Assembly (NCBI RefSeq): GCF_004348595.1
Contig: NZ_SMKD01000009.1
Location: 1 to 64,000 of the forward strand
Direction: 5' to 3'
Origin: Micromonospora sp. KC723
GTDB taxonomy: Bacteria; Actinomycetota; Actinomycetes; Mycobacteriales; Micromonosporaceae
DNA length: 64,000 bases
The notes under the pieces are model-generated. The model worked only from the letters and a program-made list of their open reading frames with translations. It was not told the DNA's origin and made no database searches. A program made the position numbers and the translations under genes. Shown in pieces: positions 37,694 to 46,889 of the stretch (its first letter is position 1; the number at the start of each line of letters is the position of its first letter).

Positions 37694-40273
37694 TCAACGG
37701 GACGCCGAAGGGAACTCCGCGAAGAACGCCTCCACCCGTTCGGCGGTGGCCGGCCGAACCAGCGCGAACCCCTGGCCGTACCGGCATCCCGCCCGGTACG
37801 CCAGGTCGACGTCGGCGTCGGACTCCAGCGCCTCACCCACCACCGTCAGGCCGAGCCGCTCGCCCAGGCTCACCACCACGTCGATCATCGGACGGCCCGG
37901 GCCGTCCGGTGTCGCCACCAACTGCGGCCGGACCTTGAGCAGGTCGATCGGGAGCCGGCGGAGCTGGGCCAGGGACGCCTGCTCGGCCCGGAACCCGTCC
38001 AGCGCGGTCCGCACCCCCAGCGACCGCAGCCCGGCCATCCGGGCCACCACCGTGGCCGGTTCGGCGCCGAGCCGGTGCTCGGCGACCTCGACCACCAGTC
38101 GGTCCGCCGGCACGCCGTGGGCGGCCAGGACCGCGGCCACCCCGGGCAGGAAGTCCGGCGCCAGCAGCTCCCGCGGTGTCACGTTGACCGCCATCCAGAG
38201 CCGCCGGCCCCCGGCCGACCACTCGGCGAGCTGCCGGCAGGACCGCTCCAACACCCACCGCCCCAGTTCACCGACGAGGTCCAGGTCCTCCGCCACCGGC
38301 AAAAGCTCGGCCGGCAGCACGGTACCCAGCACCGGGCTGCGCCAGCGCAGCAGCGCCTCCGCGCCGACAGGTAGCCGGTCGGCCAACCCGAGGACCGGCT
38401 GGAAGACCAGGTCCAGCTCGCCGCGGGCGACCGCGCCGGGCAGTTCCCGTTCCAGGTCCAGCCGGCGGACCAGTTGCTCCTCCAGGTAGGCGTCGTACCA
38501 CTCCACCCGGTTGTGGCCGAGTTGCGCAGCCCGCCGCCGGGCCAGATCCGCCTGGCGCAGCGCGTCCTCCGGGCCGGCTCCGGCCAGTTCCGCCAGGCCG
38601 ACGCTCACCCGTAACCGGACCATCTCCCCGGACGCCGGGCAGGGCTCGGCCAGCGCCGCCACCAGCCGGCCGCCCAACGCGTACGCCGGGACCGGACCGA
38701 GGTCGCTGACCACGGCGAACTCCTCTCCGGCGACCCGGGCCACCAGGTCGCGTGAACCCACCACGTCGCGCAGCCGGCGGACCGCGGTACGCAGCACCGC
38801 CTCCCCCGCGATCACCCCGGACCGCTCGGTGACCGCGCCCAGGCCGTGCAGGTCGACCAGGAGCAGCGTCGCCGGCTCCGGTCGCCGCTCGCCCAGCACC
38901 CGGACCAGTTCCCGGCGGTTGGCCAGCCCGGTCGGCTGGTCCACCGCGGCGAGCCGGTGCAGCTCCCGCTCCAGCCGGCGGCGCTCGCCGATGTCACGCA
39001 CGTGCAGCACCACCGCGTCGACCTCGGGTACCCCGCGCTGGTCGCTCACCGTCGCCTCGGTCTCCCGCCAGCCACCGTCGCCGGTGCTCATCCGGGCCAC
39101 CAGCAGCGGCGGCCGGGCGGCGGCCGGATCGGTGAGCGCGGCCAACGCGGCGGGCACGTCGTCGGGATGCAGCAGGTCGGCGAGGGGCCGCCCGCGTACC
39201 TCGTCGTCACGCAGCCCGAACCAGCGCGGCCCGGCCGCGGAGAGCCACCGCACCCGCAGCTCGTCGTCGAGGATCAGGATCAGGTCACGGCCGCCGGTGA
39301 CCAGCGCCCGGAAGTGCGCCTCCCGGGCGGCCAGTTGCCGGGCCTGGTCCCGGTTGTCCGCCGCGGTGATCAACTCTCGACCGATCAGCGGCGGGATCAC
39401 CGCGAGCCCCAGCAGGGCGGCGGTCGGGGTGAAGTCGCCGACGGCCCACAGGTGGTGCCCGGCGGCCAGACCCGCCACGGCGGCCGGGGCGGTCACCCGG
39501 GGCCAGGCCGGGGCGGGTCCGTTGCCGAGCGGCGGGTCACCGGCCGCCACCCGGGTCGCCCCGTAGGCGGTGAGCAGCACGCCGGCCAGCAGGAACGGCA
39601 CCACCGTCAGGGTGGCCTGCTGCGGCGCCCGGTAGCTCGACAGCACCACCAGGTCGGCCAGCCCGAGCAGCGCGCCCGCCGCGCCGGCCCGGCACAGCGC
39701 CGCGCCGGGCCGGCGCCGCCGATCGGCGAGCGCGCTCACCAGCAGGCCCGCCAACCCCACCGCGCCGACCACCGTGACCACCCGGACCAGCACCGGCACC
39801 ACGCCCGGCGGGAGCAGCACCCAGCCGGCGAAGACCAGCGCGGTGCCGAGACCGGCCGTGTCGACGCCGCGACGCAGCCGGGCCCGGGCGGTCAGCCGGG
39901 AGTGCCCAGGGAGGGTGAGTAGACCACCGAGGTAGCTGACGGCCGCGGCGAGCAGACCGGCGGCGGCCACCTCCGGACGGTGCGACGGGGCGGCCAGCGG
40001 GAGGACGGCCACGGTCAGGCCGACGACCAGGACCGCGGCGTCGAGCTGGGCGGCGGCCCGCCGGCACCGCCGGGCCCGCCGGCTGCGGCCGCCGACGGAG
40101 GCCAGCCGGGACAGCCGGAGCCCGGCCAGGGCGCAGCCGACCGCGCCGGAGAGGGTGGCGGCGGCCAGCGACGGGAGCGCGCCGGCCAGGGCCGCCACCA
40201 CCAGCAGCGCGGTCGCCCCCAGCAGGGCGACCAGCGCGGGTGACGGACGACGGAGGAGGTAGGACAGTGGCAC
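37694..40273 (-). CDS. Membrane PAS-GGDEF-EAL protein with degenerate EAL site
   Basis: GTG 40273 has GAAGG about 8 nt upstream and is preferred over an ATG at 40387. The 859-residue protein has about eight or nine helices in residues 5-300, then a PAS domain at about 310-430 (ILDDELRVRWLSAAGPRWFG). In the GGDEF domain the signature reads AGEEF near residue 515, and an EAL domain starts with AEALLRW near 639. In the EAL domain the metal motif DDFG is DGFR and the later KID is KVR, so hydrolysis is unlikely. It may bind c-di-GMP without cleaving it. It converges with lacI and is divergent from the small gene at 40480. Confidence 0.9.
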   Translation of the reverse strand: MPLSYLLRRPSPALVALLGATALLVVAALAGALPSLAAATLSGAVGCALAGLRLSRLASVGGRSRRARRCRRAAAQLDAAVLVVGLTVAVLPLAAPSHRPEVAAAGLLAAAVSYLGGLLTLPGHSRLTARARLRRGVDTAGLGTALVFAGWVLLPPGVVPVLVRVVTVVGAVGLAGLLVSALADRRRRPGAALCRAGAAGALLGLADLVVLSSYRAPQQATLTVVPFLLAGVLLTAYGATRVAAGDPPLGNGPAPAWPRVTAPAAVAGLAAGHHLWAVGDFTPTAALLGLAVIPPLIGRELITAADNRDQARQLAAREAHFRALVTGGRDLILILDDELRVRWLSAAGPRWFGLRDDEVRGRPLADLLHPDDVPAALAALTDPAAARPPLLVARMSTGDGGWRETEATVSDQRGVPEVDAVVLHVRDIGERRRLERELHRLAAVDQPTGLANRRELVRVLGERRPEPATLLLVDLHGLGAVTERSGVIAGEAVLRTAVRRLRDVVGSRDLVARVAGEEFAVVSDLGPVPAYALGGRLVAALAEPCPASGEMVRLRVSVGLAELAGAGPEDALRQADLARRRAAQLGHNRVEWYDAYLEEQLVRRLDLERELPGAVARGELDLVFQPVLGLADRLPVGAEALLRWRSPVLGTVLPAELLPVAEDLDLVGELGRWVLERSCRQLAEWSAGGRRLWMAVNVTPRELLAPDFLPGVAAVLAAHGVPADRLVVEVAEHRLGAEPATVVARMAGLRSLGVRTALDGFRAEQASLAQLRRLPIDLLKVRPQLVATPDGPGRPMIDVVVSLGERLGLTVVGEALESDADVDLAYRAGCRYGQGFALVRPATAERVEAFFAEFPSASR

Positions 40274-40392
40274 GGCGGTCGCCTTCGTGAGGGGGACACG
40301 GGGCGGTGCGGCGATGCGTGACAGCGACGGATATCCGACACACGTCACCCCGACGAACGACCCGCGCGCCTTCCGGTTACGCCCCATTGAAA

Positions 40393-40406
40393 GTGACGCG
40401 CGTCAC
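40393..40406. promoter_or_regulatory. 14-bp perfect palindrome, CRP/FNR-like site
   Basis: GTGACGCGCGTCAC is fully self-complementary and fits GTGA-N6-TCAC. It lies between two divergent genes, 120 bp upstream of the GGDEF-EAL start and 74 bp upstream of the GTG at 40480. Confidence 0.5.
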
Positions 40407-40436
40407 CCCGCTGCGGCGGCGGTCGCCGTCCCGCTG

Positions 40437-40468
40437 CCCACCTCGGCCCGACGCCGGGCCGAGGTGGG
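40437..40468. repeat. 13-bp perfect inverted repeat with 6-bp loop
   Basis: CCCACCTCGGCCC (40437-40449) pairs perfectly with GGGCCGAGGTGGG (40456-40468). It ends 11 bp before the GTG at 40480. There is no T-tract, and no gene ends here, so it is not an ordinary terminator. Confidence 0.85.
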
Positions 40469-40479
40469 ATCATCGGAGG

Positions 40480-40854
40480 GTGAGTCGCCCCGACACCGTC
40501 CGGTTCCGGTACCACCAGGCCCTCCTGGCGGCGGCCATCGTCGCCGTTGTCGGCGCGCTGCCGCTGGCCACCGCCGCCTGGTATCTGCTGCCGGTGCTGC
40601 TCGTACCGCTGGCGGTCGCCGTCTGGGCGTACCGGGCCGGCACCGACGCCGACGCGGGCGAGCTGCGGCTGCGCGCGCTCGCCGGCGAACGCCGCATCCG
40701 GTGGGACCGGATCGTCGAGCTGGCCGCCGACCCGCGCGGCCGGGCGGTCGCCCGACTCGACGACGGGCAGGAGATCGTCCTGCCCGCGGTACGCCGCACC
40801 GACCTGCCCCGGCTCGTGTCGGTGACCGGCCAGACCCTGCCCGACGCCGGCTGA
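40480..40854 (+). CDS. Small membrane protein with PH-like domain
   Basis: From GTG 40480 the protein has 124 residues: two hydrophobic helices at about 13-45, then a small beta domain (GELRLRALAGERRIRWDRIVELAADPRGRAV, read as GELRLRALAGERRI then RWDRIVELAAD) resembling bacterial PH domains. A leaderless start is possible, since GGAGG abuts the GTG too closely for a normal ribosome-binding site. The function is unknown. Confidence 0.7.
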   Translation: MSRPDTVRFRYHQALLAAAIVAVVGALPLATAAWYLLPVLLVPLAVAVWAYRAGTDADAGELRLRALAGERRIRWDRIVELAADPRGRAVARLDDGQEIVLPAVRRTDLPRLVSVTGQTLPDAG

Positions 40855-40861
40855 CCGGCGA

Positions 40862-41788
40862 TCAGTAGCCGTCGACCACCGTGTTGGCCAGGGGCTCCCC
40901 CGCCGTGAAGCGGCGCAACTGCTCCCCGACCAGACGGTACGCCCGGGGCAGCAGCCCGCGCACCGAGCCGGCGACGTGCGGTGTCAACAACACGTGGGGC
41001 AGCCTCCAGAGCGGGTGTTCGGCCGGCAGCGGCTCCGGGTCGGTCACGTCCAGCGCGGCCCGCAGCCGGCCGCCGGAAACCTCGGCGACCAGCGCGTCCG
41101 TCCGGACCACCGGCCCCCGCGCGGCATTGACCAGCAGCGCCCCGTCCGGCATCGCGGCCAGGAACCGCTCGTCGACCATCCCCCGGGTGGCGTCGGTCAG
41201 CGGCACCAGCAACACCACCACGTCAGCCGCGGGCAGCAGCCGCGACAGGTCGTCGACCGCGTGCACCCCCTCGGCGGGACGGGCGGTCCGGGCAACCAGG
41301 GTGAACTCGACGTCGAACGGGGCCAGCCGGGCCCGGACCGCCGTGCCGATCGAACCCGCGCCGACGATCAGCACCCGCTTGCCGGTCAGCTCGTCGGTGG
41401 GCGCGACGTCGCCGTACGCCCACTCGCCGCGGGACTGCGCCCGGACCATCGCGGGGAAGTCGCGCAGCTGGGCCAGGATCGCGGTGACCACCCACTCGGC
41501 GGTACCGGCGTCGTGGACGCCCCGCGCGTCGCAGAGCGTCACACCGTCGGGGACGCGACCGGTCCAGGTGTCCGCTCCGGCGGAGAGGAGCTGCACCACC
41601 GCCAGGTCGGGCAGCCGCCCCAACATCGCCGTGGCGTCCCCGGCGGCCAGGAACGGCGGCACCCAGAACCGGACGCCCGACGGGTCCGAGGGCGGCGCCG
41701 CCGGATCCGTCCAGGGCTCGACGGTGACGCCCGGGGGCACCTCGCCGAGCAGTTCGACACCGGCCGGGTGGGGGATCCATACCTTCAC
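40862..41788 (-). CDS. D-isomer-specific 2-hydroxyacid dehydrogenase
   Basis: GTG 41788 follows TATCGT by 8 nt, a leaderless-type start. The 308-residue protein has the Rossmann motif VGAGSIGTAVRARL near residue 145, catalytic Arg in NAARGP, Glu in DPEPLPAEHPLW and His in LTPHVAGS. The set identifies an NAD(P)-dependent 2-hydroxyacid dehydrogenase or hydroxypyruvate/glyoxylate reductase type; it lacks the ACT domain of SerA. The substrate is not predictable from the neighbours. Confidence 0.9.
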   Translation of the reverse strand: MKVWIPHPAGVELLGEVPPGVTVEPWTDPAAPPSDPSGVRFWVPPFLAAGDATAMLGRLPDLAVVQLLSAGADTWTGRVPDGVTLCDARGVHDAGTAEWVVTAILAQLRDFPAMVRAQSRGEWAYGDVAPTDELTGKRVLIVGAGSIGTAVRARLAPFDVEFTLVARTARPAEGVHAVDDLSRLLPAADVVVLLVPLTDATRGMVDERFLAAMPDGALLVNAARGPVVRTDALVAEVSGGRLRAALDVTDPEPLPAEHPLWRLPHVLLTPHVAGSVRGLLPRAYRLVGEQLRRFTAGEPLANTVVDGY

Positions 41789-41938
41789 GACCGCCGACGA
41801 TAGCGGTCCCGGCGTGGCCCGGTCCGGCAACCGCGCCACGGCGCGAAGATCCTCCCGTGGTGGCGACGCCGCCGGCGCGGGTATGAACGGTGCCCGAGAC
41901 GCCGGAGGGCGTACCGTGCCGTCACGGACAGGAGGCCG

Positions 41939-43747
41939 ATGACCCCCCGTTGCCCGGAACCCGATCGACCGGCCGCCGTGGACATTCCCGCGCTGCGCGA
42001 CCCGGCCCGGCTCCGGTCGCTGGCCGACACCGGCCTGAAGGCCGCCCCGGACGAGGCCTTCGACCGCTTCGCCCGGCTGGTCGGCGACCTGCTGGAAGCG
42101 CCGGTGGCGCTGGTCTGCCTGGTCGACGCCGACCGGCAGTTCTTCCCCGGCGCGGTCGGCCTGCCCGAGCCGTGGGCCGGCCGTCGGGAAACCCCGTTGC
42201 ACCACTCCTTCTGCCAGCACGTGGTCGACATCGAGATCCCGTTGGTGCTGCCGGACGCCCGGCTCTACCCCCGGGTCCGGCGGAACCTCGCCATCCCCGA
42301 GCTGGGGGTGGTCGCGTACGCGGGCGTTCCGCTGACCGACCTCGACGGTCGGGTGCTCGGTTCGTTGTGCGCGATCGACCGCAAACCCCGGGCGTGGACG
42401 GCCCCCCAACTGCGCACCCTCACCGACCTGGCCGCCGCCTGCTCGTCCGAGCTGCGGCTGCGCATCGCCCTGGACGGCGCCGAGGAGGCCCGGCGGCGCG
42501 CGGAGGAGGCACACGGCCGGCTGGAACTGCTGTCCGGGCTGAGCGAGACCCTCGCCGGCACCCTCGACGTGGACACGGCCGTCCACCGGCTGGCCGACGC
42601 GGTGGTGCCGTTGCTGGCCGACTGGGCGGTGGTGACGCTGGTCGACCGGGCCGGGAAGCCGCGCCGGGCCACCGGGGTGCACCGCGACCCGTCCCGGGCC
42701 GCCGAGGTGGCCCGGTTCGCCCACCTGGTGACGACGCGCGTGGATCCCGACTCGGTCACCCGGACGGTGCTGCGCACCGGGCAGCCGACGCACGGCGACG
42801 CGGACGACGCCGCGCGGGGCGTCGGTGAGCCGGAGATGCGCGCGCTGGCCGGCCGGCTCGGATTCGCCGCCCACCTCACGGTGCCCGTGCCGGCGCCCGG
42901 CGGCGCGGGTGTCATCGGCATCATCAGCCTGGTCGCCGGGCCCGACCGGCGGCCCTTCGACGACCGGGACCTGCGGACCGCCGTGGAGGTCGGGCGCCGC
43001 GCCGGGCAGGCGGTCGGCAACAGCTGGATGTACGGCGAGCAGCGGCACGTCGCCGAGGTGCTCCAGCACAGCATGCTGCCCCGGCTGCCGGAGTACCCGG
43101 CGGCGGAACTGGCTGCCCGCTACCAGCCGGTGGCCGACCGGGTCGAGGTGGGTGGCGACTGGTACGACGCCTTCGTGCAGCCCGACGGCGACCTGATGGT
43201 GGCCATCGGCGACGTGGCCGGCCACGACATCGAGGCCGCGGCGACCATGGGCCAGCTACGCAACCTGGTGCGGGGCAACGCCTTCGGCCGGACCGACCCG
43301 GTGCACGAGCAGATGAACAGGCTGGACGCGACAATCGCCGGGCTGCGCATCCCCACCGTCGCCACGGCGACCCTGGCGCGGCTGAGACCGACCCCCGGCG
43401 GTCTGTCGGTCACCTGGTGCAACGCCGGCCATCCGCCGCCACTGCTGGTCACGGCCGACGGCGCGGTGCACAACCTGGACGGACGGCACGAGCCACTGCT
43501 CGGCCTCACCCGCCCCTTTCCGCGCAGCAGCCGCACCGTGTTGCTGGACGCCGGGGACACCCTGCTGCTCTACACCGACGGGCTGGTGGAACGCCGGGAC
43601 CGCCCGATCGACGAGACGCTGGTGGAACTGGTGGACCGGCTGGCCGGTACCGCCACCCTGCCGCTCCACGACCTCTGCGACCTGCTGCTGCACTGCCCGT
43701 ACCCGCGGGAGGACGACCTCGCGTTGCTCGCCGTCCGGCCCCGTTGA
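41939..43747 (+). CDS. GAF-domain PP2C (SpoIIE-type) serine/threonine phosphatase
   Basis: ATG 41939 has AGGAGG 3 nt upstream. The 602-residue protein has a GAF domain at about 25-170 (DRQFFPGAVGLPEPW; GVPLTDLDGRVLGSLCAID), a second GAF-like region at about 185-350 and a PP2C domain at about 365-600. Metal-ligand motifs are present: GGDWYDAF, AIGDVAGHDIEAA, CNAGHPPPLL and LLLYTDGLVE. Such proteins dephosphorylate anti-sigma-factor antagonists (RsbU-like) in response to a bound signal. No sigma-factor partner genes adjoin it. Confidence 0.92.
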   Translation: MTPRCPEPDRPAAVDIPALRDPARLRSLADTGLKAAPDEAFDRFARLVGDLLEAPVALVCLVDADRQFFPGAVGLPEPWAGRRETPLHHSFCQHVVDIEIPLVLPDARLYPRVRRNLAIPELGVVAYAGVPLTDLDGRVLGSLCAIDRKPRAWTAPQLRTLTDLAAACSSELRLRIALDGAEEARRRAEEAHGRLELLSGLSETLAGTLDVDTAVHRLADAVVPLLADWAVVTLVDRAGKPRRATGVHRDPSRAAEVARFAHLVTTRVDPDSVTRTVLRTGQPTHGDADDAARGVGEPEMRALAGRLGFAAHLTVPVPAPGGAGVIGIISLVAGPDRRPFDDRDLRTAVEVGRRAGQAVGNSWMYGEQRHVAEVLQHSMLPRLPEYPAAELAARYQPVADRVEVGGDWYDAFVQPDGDLMVAIGDVAGHDIEAAATMGQLRNLVRGNAFGRTDPVHEQMNRLDATIAGLRIPTVATATLARLRPTPGGLSVTWCNAGHPPPLLVTADGAVHNLDGRHEPLLGLTRPFPRSSRTVLLDAGDTLLLYTDGLVERRDRPIDETLVELVDRLAGTATLPLHDLCDLLLHCPYPREDDLALLAVRPR

Positions 43748-43804
43748 GAGCCCGGACGATCCGGGGACGACCCGCAGGCCCCGATTCGGGCTAGGCTGGG
43801 CCGG

Positions 43805-44980
43805 GTGAGCGCGCATCCCCCGTACCCCCGCACCGGCCGCCACCGTGCGGCACTGGCGGCGTCCTGCGCGGCGCTGCTGCTGGCCACCTCCGGATGCAGC
43901 CTCGGCCCGCCGGAGCCGGACCCGGCCGGCGAGCCGCCCAACCTGCCGACCCCCTCGGTCAGCGCCGAACCCGGCGGCGCCGGCCAGCAGGTCGTGGCCA
44001 CCACCCTGGCCACCGGTCTGCGGGTGCCGTGGGACATCGCCTTCCTGCCCGACGGCGGAGGCCTGGTGACCGAGCGGGACAGCGGCCGGATCCTGAAGAT
44101 CGGCCCGGAGTCCGGCCCGGACGGGCTGCGGGTCGCCCCGGTGCAGACCATCCCGGACGTGGCCGCCGGCGGTGAGGCGGGACTGCTCGGCCTCGCCGTC
44201 TCCCCGTCGTACGACAAGGACCGGACGGTCTTCGTCTACTACACCACGGAGCAGGACAACCGGGTCGCGAAGTTCAAACTGGGCGAGCCGCCGACACCGA
44301 TCCTCACCGGTATCCCGCGGGCGAGCACCCACGATGGCGGCGGGCTCGCCTTCGGGCCGGACGGGCAGCTGTACGTCAGCACCGGCGACGCCGGCGACCG
44401 GGAGGCCGCCCAGGACCGCGCGAGCCTCGGCGGCAAGATCCTGCGGATCACCGCGGACGGCACGCCGGCCCCCGGCAACCCGTTCCCCGGCTCGCCGGTC
44501 TGGTCGCTGGGTCACCGTAACGTGCAGGGGATGGCCTGGGACGCGAGCAAGCGGATGTACGCCACCGAGTTCGGCCAGAACACCTGGGACGAGATCAACC
44601 GGATCAACGCCGGCGGCAACTACGGCTGGCCGGTCGTCGAGGGTCGGGCCGGCAACGGGCGGTACGTCGACCCGATCGCGCAGTGGCGCACCTCGGAGGC
44701 GTCCTGCTCGGGCCTGACCTCGGTGCAGCGGTTGCTGGTCACCGCCTGCCTGCGCGGGCAGCGGCTCTGGGTGGTCGAGCTGACCGACACCGGCACCGTG
44801 CTCGGCCAGCCGCGCGAGCTGCTGAACGGCCGGTACGGCCGGCTGCGCGCGGCGGCCGCCGCGCCGGACGGCTCGGTGTGGGTCTCCACCTCCAACCACG
44901 ACGGGCGGGGCCGTCCGGCTCCGGAGGACGACCGCCTGCTGCGGCTGGTCTTCGCCGACGGCGGCGCCGGCCGTAGCTGA
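43805..44980 (+). CDS. PQQ-type glucose/sorbosone dehydrogenase-like lipoprotein
   Basis: GTG 43805 is preceded by TAGGCT at 7 nt, a leaderless-type start. The 391-residue protein has a lipoprotein signal (LLLATSGC, Cys31) and a beta-propeller. Family blocks are [24 protein letters not shown] (seen as [17 protein letters not shown]), [35 protein letters not shown] and [11 protein letters not shown]. These fit the soluble PQQ glucose dehydrogenase (GSDH) family. The substrate is unknown, and many actinobacterial members have no proven activity. Confidence 0.88.
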   Translation: MSAHPPYPRTGRHRAALAASCAALLLATSGCSLGPPEPDPAGEPPNLPTPSVSAEPGGAGQQVVATTLATGLRVPWDIAFLPDGGGLVTERDSGRILKIGPESGPDGLRVAPVQTIPDVAAGGEAGLLGLAVSPSYDKDRTVFVYYTTEQDNRVAKFKLGEPPTPILTGIPRASTHDGGGLAFGPDGQLYVSTGDAGDREAAQDRASLGGKILRITADGTPAPGNPFPGSPVWSLGHRNVQGMAWDASKRMYATEFGQNTWDEINRINAGGNYGWPVVEGRAGNGRYVDPIAQWRTSEASCSGLTSVQRLLVTACLRGQRLWVVELTDTGTVLGQPRELLNGRYGRLRAAAAAPDGSVWVSTSNHDGRGRPAPEDDRLLRLVFADGGAGRS

Positions 44981-45059
44981 ACGCTCCGGCGGACCGCCGA
45001 AACAATCCCACTCCGCCGGGTTTGCCAAGATCCTCTGGTGGGCAGGTCAGAATCTGAGC

Positions 45060-46703
45060 ATGGACGGTCAGGAGAACGAGCAGCGCGGGCCCCGGGACGA
45101 CATCCGGGCCCGGCGTGAGCGTGCCCGATGGCCCCGGATCCGCGGAGCCGCCCGGTCACGCCCGGCCCGGCGGGCCGGGGTGGTCGCCGCCGTGCTGCTG
45201 GTCGCCCTTCTGGGCGCGGTGATCGGGGTGCTGGCCGGCGGCCGGGTCTACACCGACATCGGGCCGTTCCGGGCCGACCTGACGCTCGCCCCGGCGGTCG
45301 ACGGCCACACCACCGTCGACATCCCGCCGCTGGGCGCCCTGCAACTGGACAGCCACGACGGGCCGACCCACCTGACCGTCGGGCTGGGGGCGCTCGACCA
45401 GCGCAAGACCGAGGCGCTGATCGACGACCCGGCGAGCCTCAGCCGGGCCAGCCACTCGGCGGTCGCCGACGTCCGCGACGGCGTGATCCGGCTCGCCCTG
45501 CGCACCCTCGGCGCGGTCGTGCTGGTCACCCTGGTGCTGGCCGCGCTGATCTTCCGGAACGTGCGGCGTACGGCCTGGTCGGCGGGGCTCGCGCTGGCCA
45601 TGACCGCCGGGAGTCTGGGGCTGGCCGCCGGCAGCCTGCGCCCACAGTCGATCGAGGAGCCACGGTACGAGGGTCTGCTGGTCAACGCCCCGGCGATCGT
45701 CGGTGACGCGCGGCGGATCGCCAACGACTACACGAAGTACGCCGAGCAGCTGCAACGCGTGGTGGCCAACGTCAGCAAGCTCTACACGACGGTGTCCGCG
45801 CTACCGGTCTACGAGCCCGCTCCGGGTACCACCCGGGTGCTGCACGTCTCCGACATGCACCTCAACCCCACCGGTTGGCAGCTGATCCGCACCGTGGTGG
45901 AGCAGTTCGGCATCGACGTGGTGATCGACACCGGTGACCTCACCGACTGGGGCAGCGAGCCGGAGGCCTCGTACGTCGGCGCGATCGGGCTGCTGAAGAA
46001 GCCGTACGTCTACATCCGGGGCAACCACGACTCGGTCCGTACGGCGGCGGCGGTGGCCCGCCAGCCCAACGCGATCGTGCTGAACAACTCGACCACCACC
46101 GTGGCCGGGCTGACCATCGCCGGTATCGGCGACCCACGGTTCACGCCCGACAAGGAGACCTCACCGGCCGGCAGTGGGCTCACCAGAGAGGTGGCCGACC
46201 AGGTCATCGGGACCGGCGAGCAGCTCGCCGAAACGGTACGGAAGTCGCCACAGCCGGTGGACATCGCCCTTGTGCACGATCCGGCCTCGGCGGGTCCGCT
46301 CTCGGGCAGTTGCCCGCTGGTGCTCGCCGGGCACACCCACAACCGGCAGGTGTCGAAGCTGCCGCAGGTGCCCGGCCAGCAGCCCACCCTGCTGATGGTG
46401 GAGGGCTCCACCGGCGGCGCGGGGCTGCGCGGCCTGGAGGGCGAGAAGCCGACCCCGCTGTCGATGAGCGTGCTCTACCTGGACCAGCAGAAGCGGCTTC
46501 AGGCGTACGACGACATCACCGTCGGCGGCACCGGTCAGGCCCAGGTCAACCTGGAACGGCACGTCGTCCGGGACCCGACGAAGGGCCCCGACGTGCCGGT
46601 CACCCCGACCCCGACCCGGGGCGTCCCGGAGTCGCCCTCGCCCGGCGGGACCTCCCCCGGCCGGGTCTCGACCAGCCCGCTGTCGCCCAGCCCGACCGGC
46701 TGA
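45060..46703 (+). CDS. Membrane metallophosphoesterase
   Basis: A 547-residue protein: a basic N-terminus, a transmembrane helix at about 39-60, an extracytoplasmic domain, further helices at about 142-164 and 172-190, then a calcineurin-like domain. Metal motifs are SDMHLN near 265, DTGDLTD near 290, RGNHDS near 320 and GHTHN near 423. The C-terminal 50 residues are Pro/Ser/Thr-rich. The topology suggests the active site faces outside. The substrate is unknown. A hairpin at 46779-46807 ends the transcript. Confidence 0.88.
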   Translation: MDGQENEQRGPRDDIRARRERARWPRIRGAARSRPARRAGVVAAVLLVALLGAVIGVLAGGRVYTDIGPFRADLTLAPAVDGHTTVDIPPLGALQLDSHDGPTHLTVGLGALDQRKTEALIDDPASLSRASHSAVADVRDGVIRLALRTLGAVVLVTLVLAALIFRNVRRTAWSAGLALAMTAGSLGLAAGSLRPQSIEEPRYEGLLVNAPAIVGDARRIANDYTKYAEQLQRVVANVSKLYTTVSALPVYEPAPGTTRVLHVSDMHLNPTGWQLIRTVVEQFGIDVVIDTGDLTDWGSEPEASYVGAIGLLKKPYVYIRGNHDSVRTAAAVARQPNAIVLNNSTTTVAGLTIAGIGDPRFTPDKETSPAGSGLTREVADQVIGTGEQLAETVRKSPQPVDIALVHDPASAGPLSGSCPLVLAGHTHNRQVSKLPQVPGQQPTLLMVEGSTGGAGLRGLEGEKPTPLSMSVLYLDQQKRLQAYDDITVGGTGQAQVNLERHVVRDPTKGPDVPVTPTPTRGVPESPSPGGTSPGRVSTSPLSPSPTG

Positions 46704-46778
46704 CCCGCGCGTCGCCGCCGGGGCGGAGCGGCTGCGCGGTCGCGACCCCGCTGCCTGCTCGGCGGTGCGATGCGGTGG

Positions 46779-46807
46779 AGGCCGCCGCCGGGTCACGGCG
46801 GCGGCCT
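46779..46807. terminator. Bidirectional terminator between metallophosphoesterase and gatB
   Basis: Perfect 11-bp arms AGGCCGCCGCC (46779-46789) and GGCGGCGGCCT (46797-46807) with a 7-nt loop lie between converging genes. Confidence 0.65.
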
Positions 46808-46823
46808 TCCGTGCTGTGTTGCC

Positions 46824-46889
46824 TCCTCAGCCCTTGGCCCTGAGGCGTTCCAGGGATCCTCAGCCCTTGACGCCGAGGCGTTCCAGGAT
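46824..46889. repeat. 33-bp imperfect tandem duplication across the gatB stop codon
   Basis: Units 46824-46856 and 46857-46889 match at 28 of 33 positions. The unit is the end of gatB including its stop. Because 33 is a multiple of three, the copy beyond the stop is in frame and ends with its own TGA, encoding GSLERLRAKG after LERLGVKG. Confidence 0.85.

Noticed and set aside
40393..40406. Palindrome as a BldD (c-di-GMP effector) box
   Set aside because: The BldD consensus as I recall it has an odd-length centre with A/T; this palindrome is even-length with a GC centre, so CRP-like spacing fits better.
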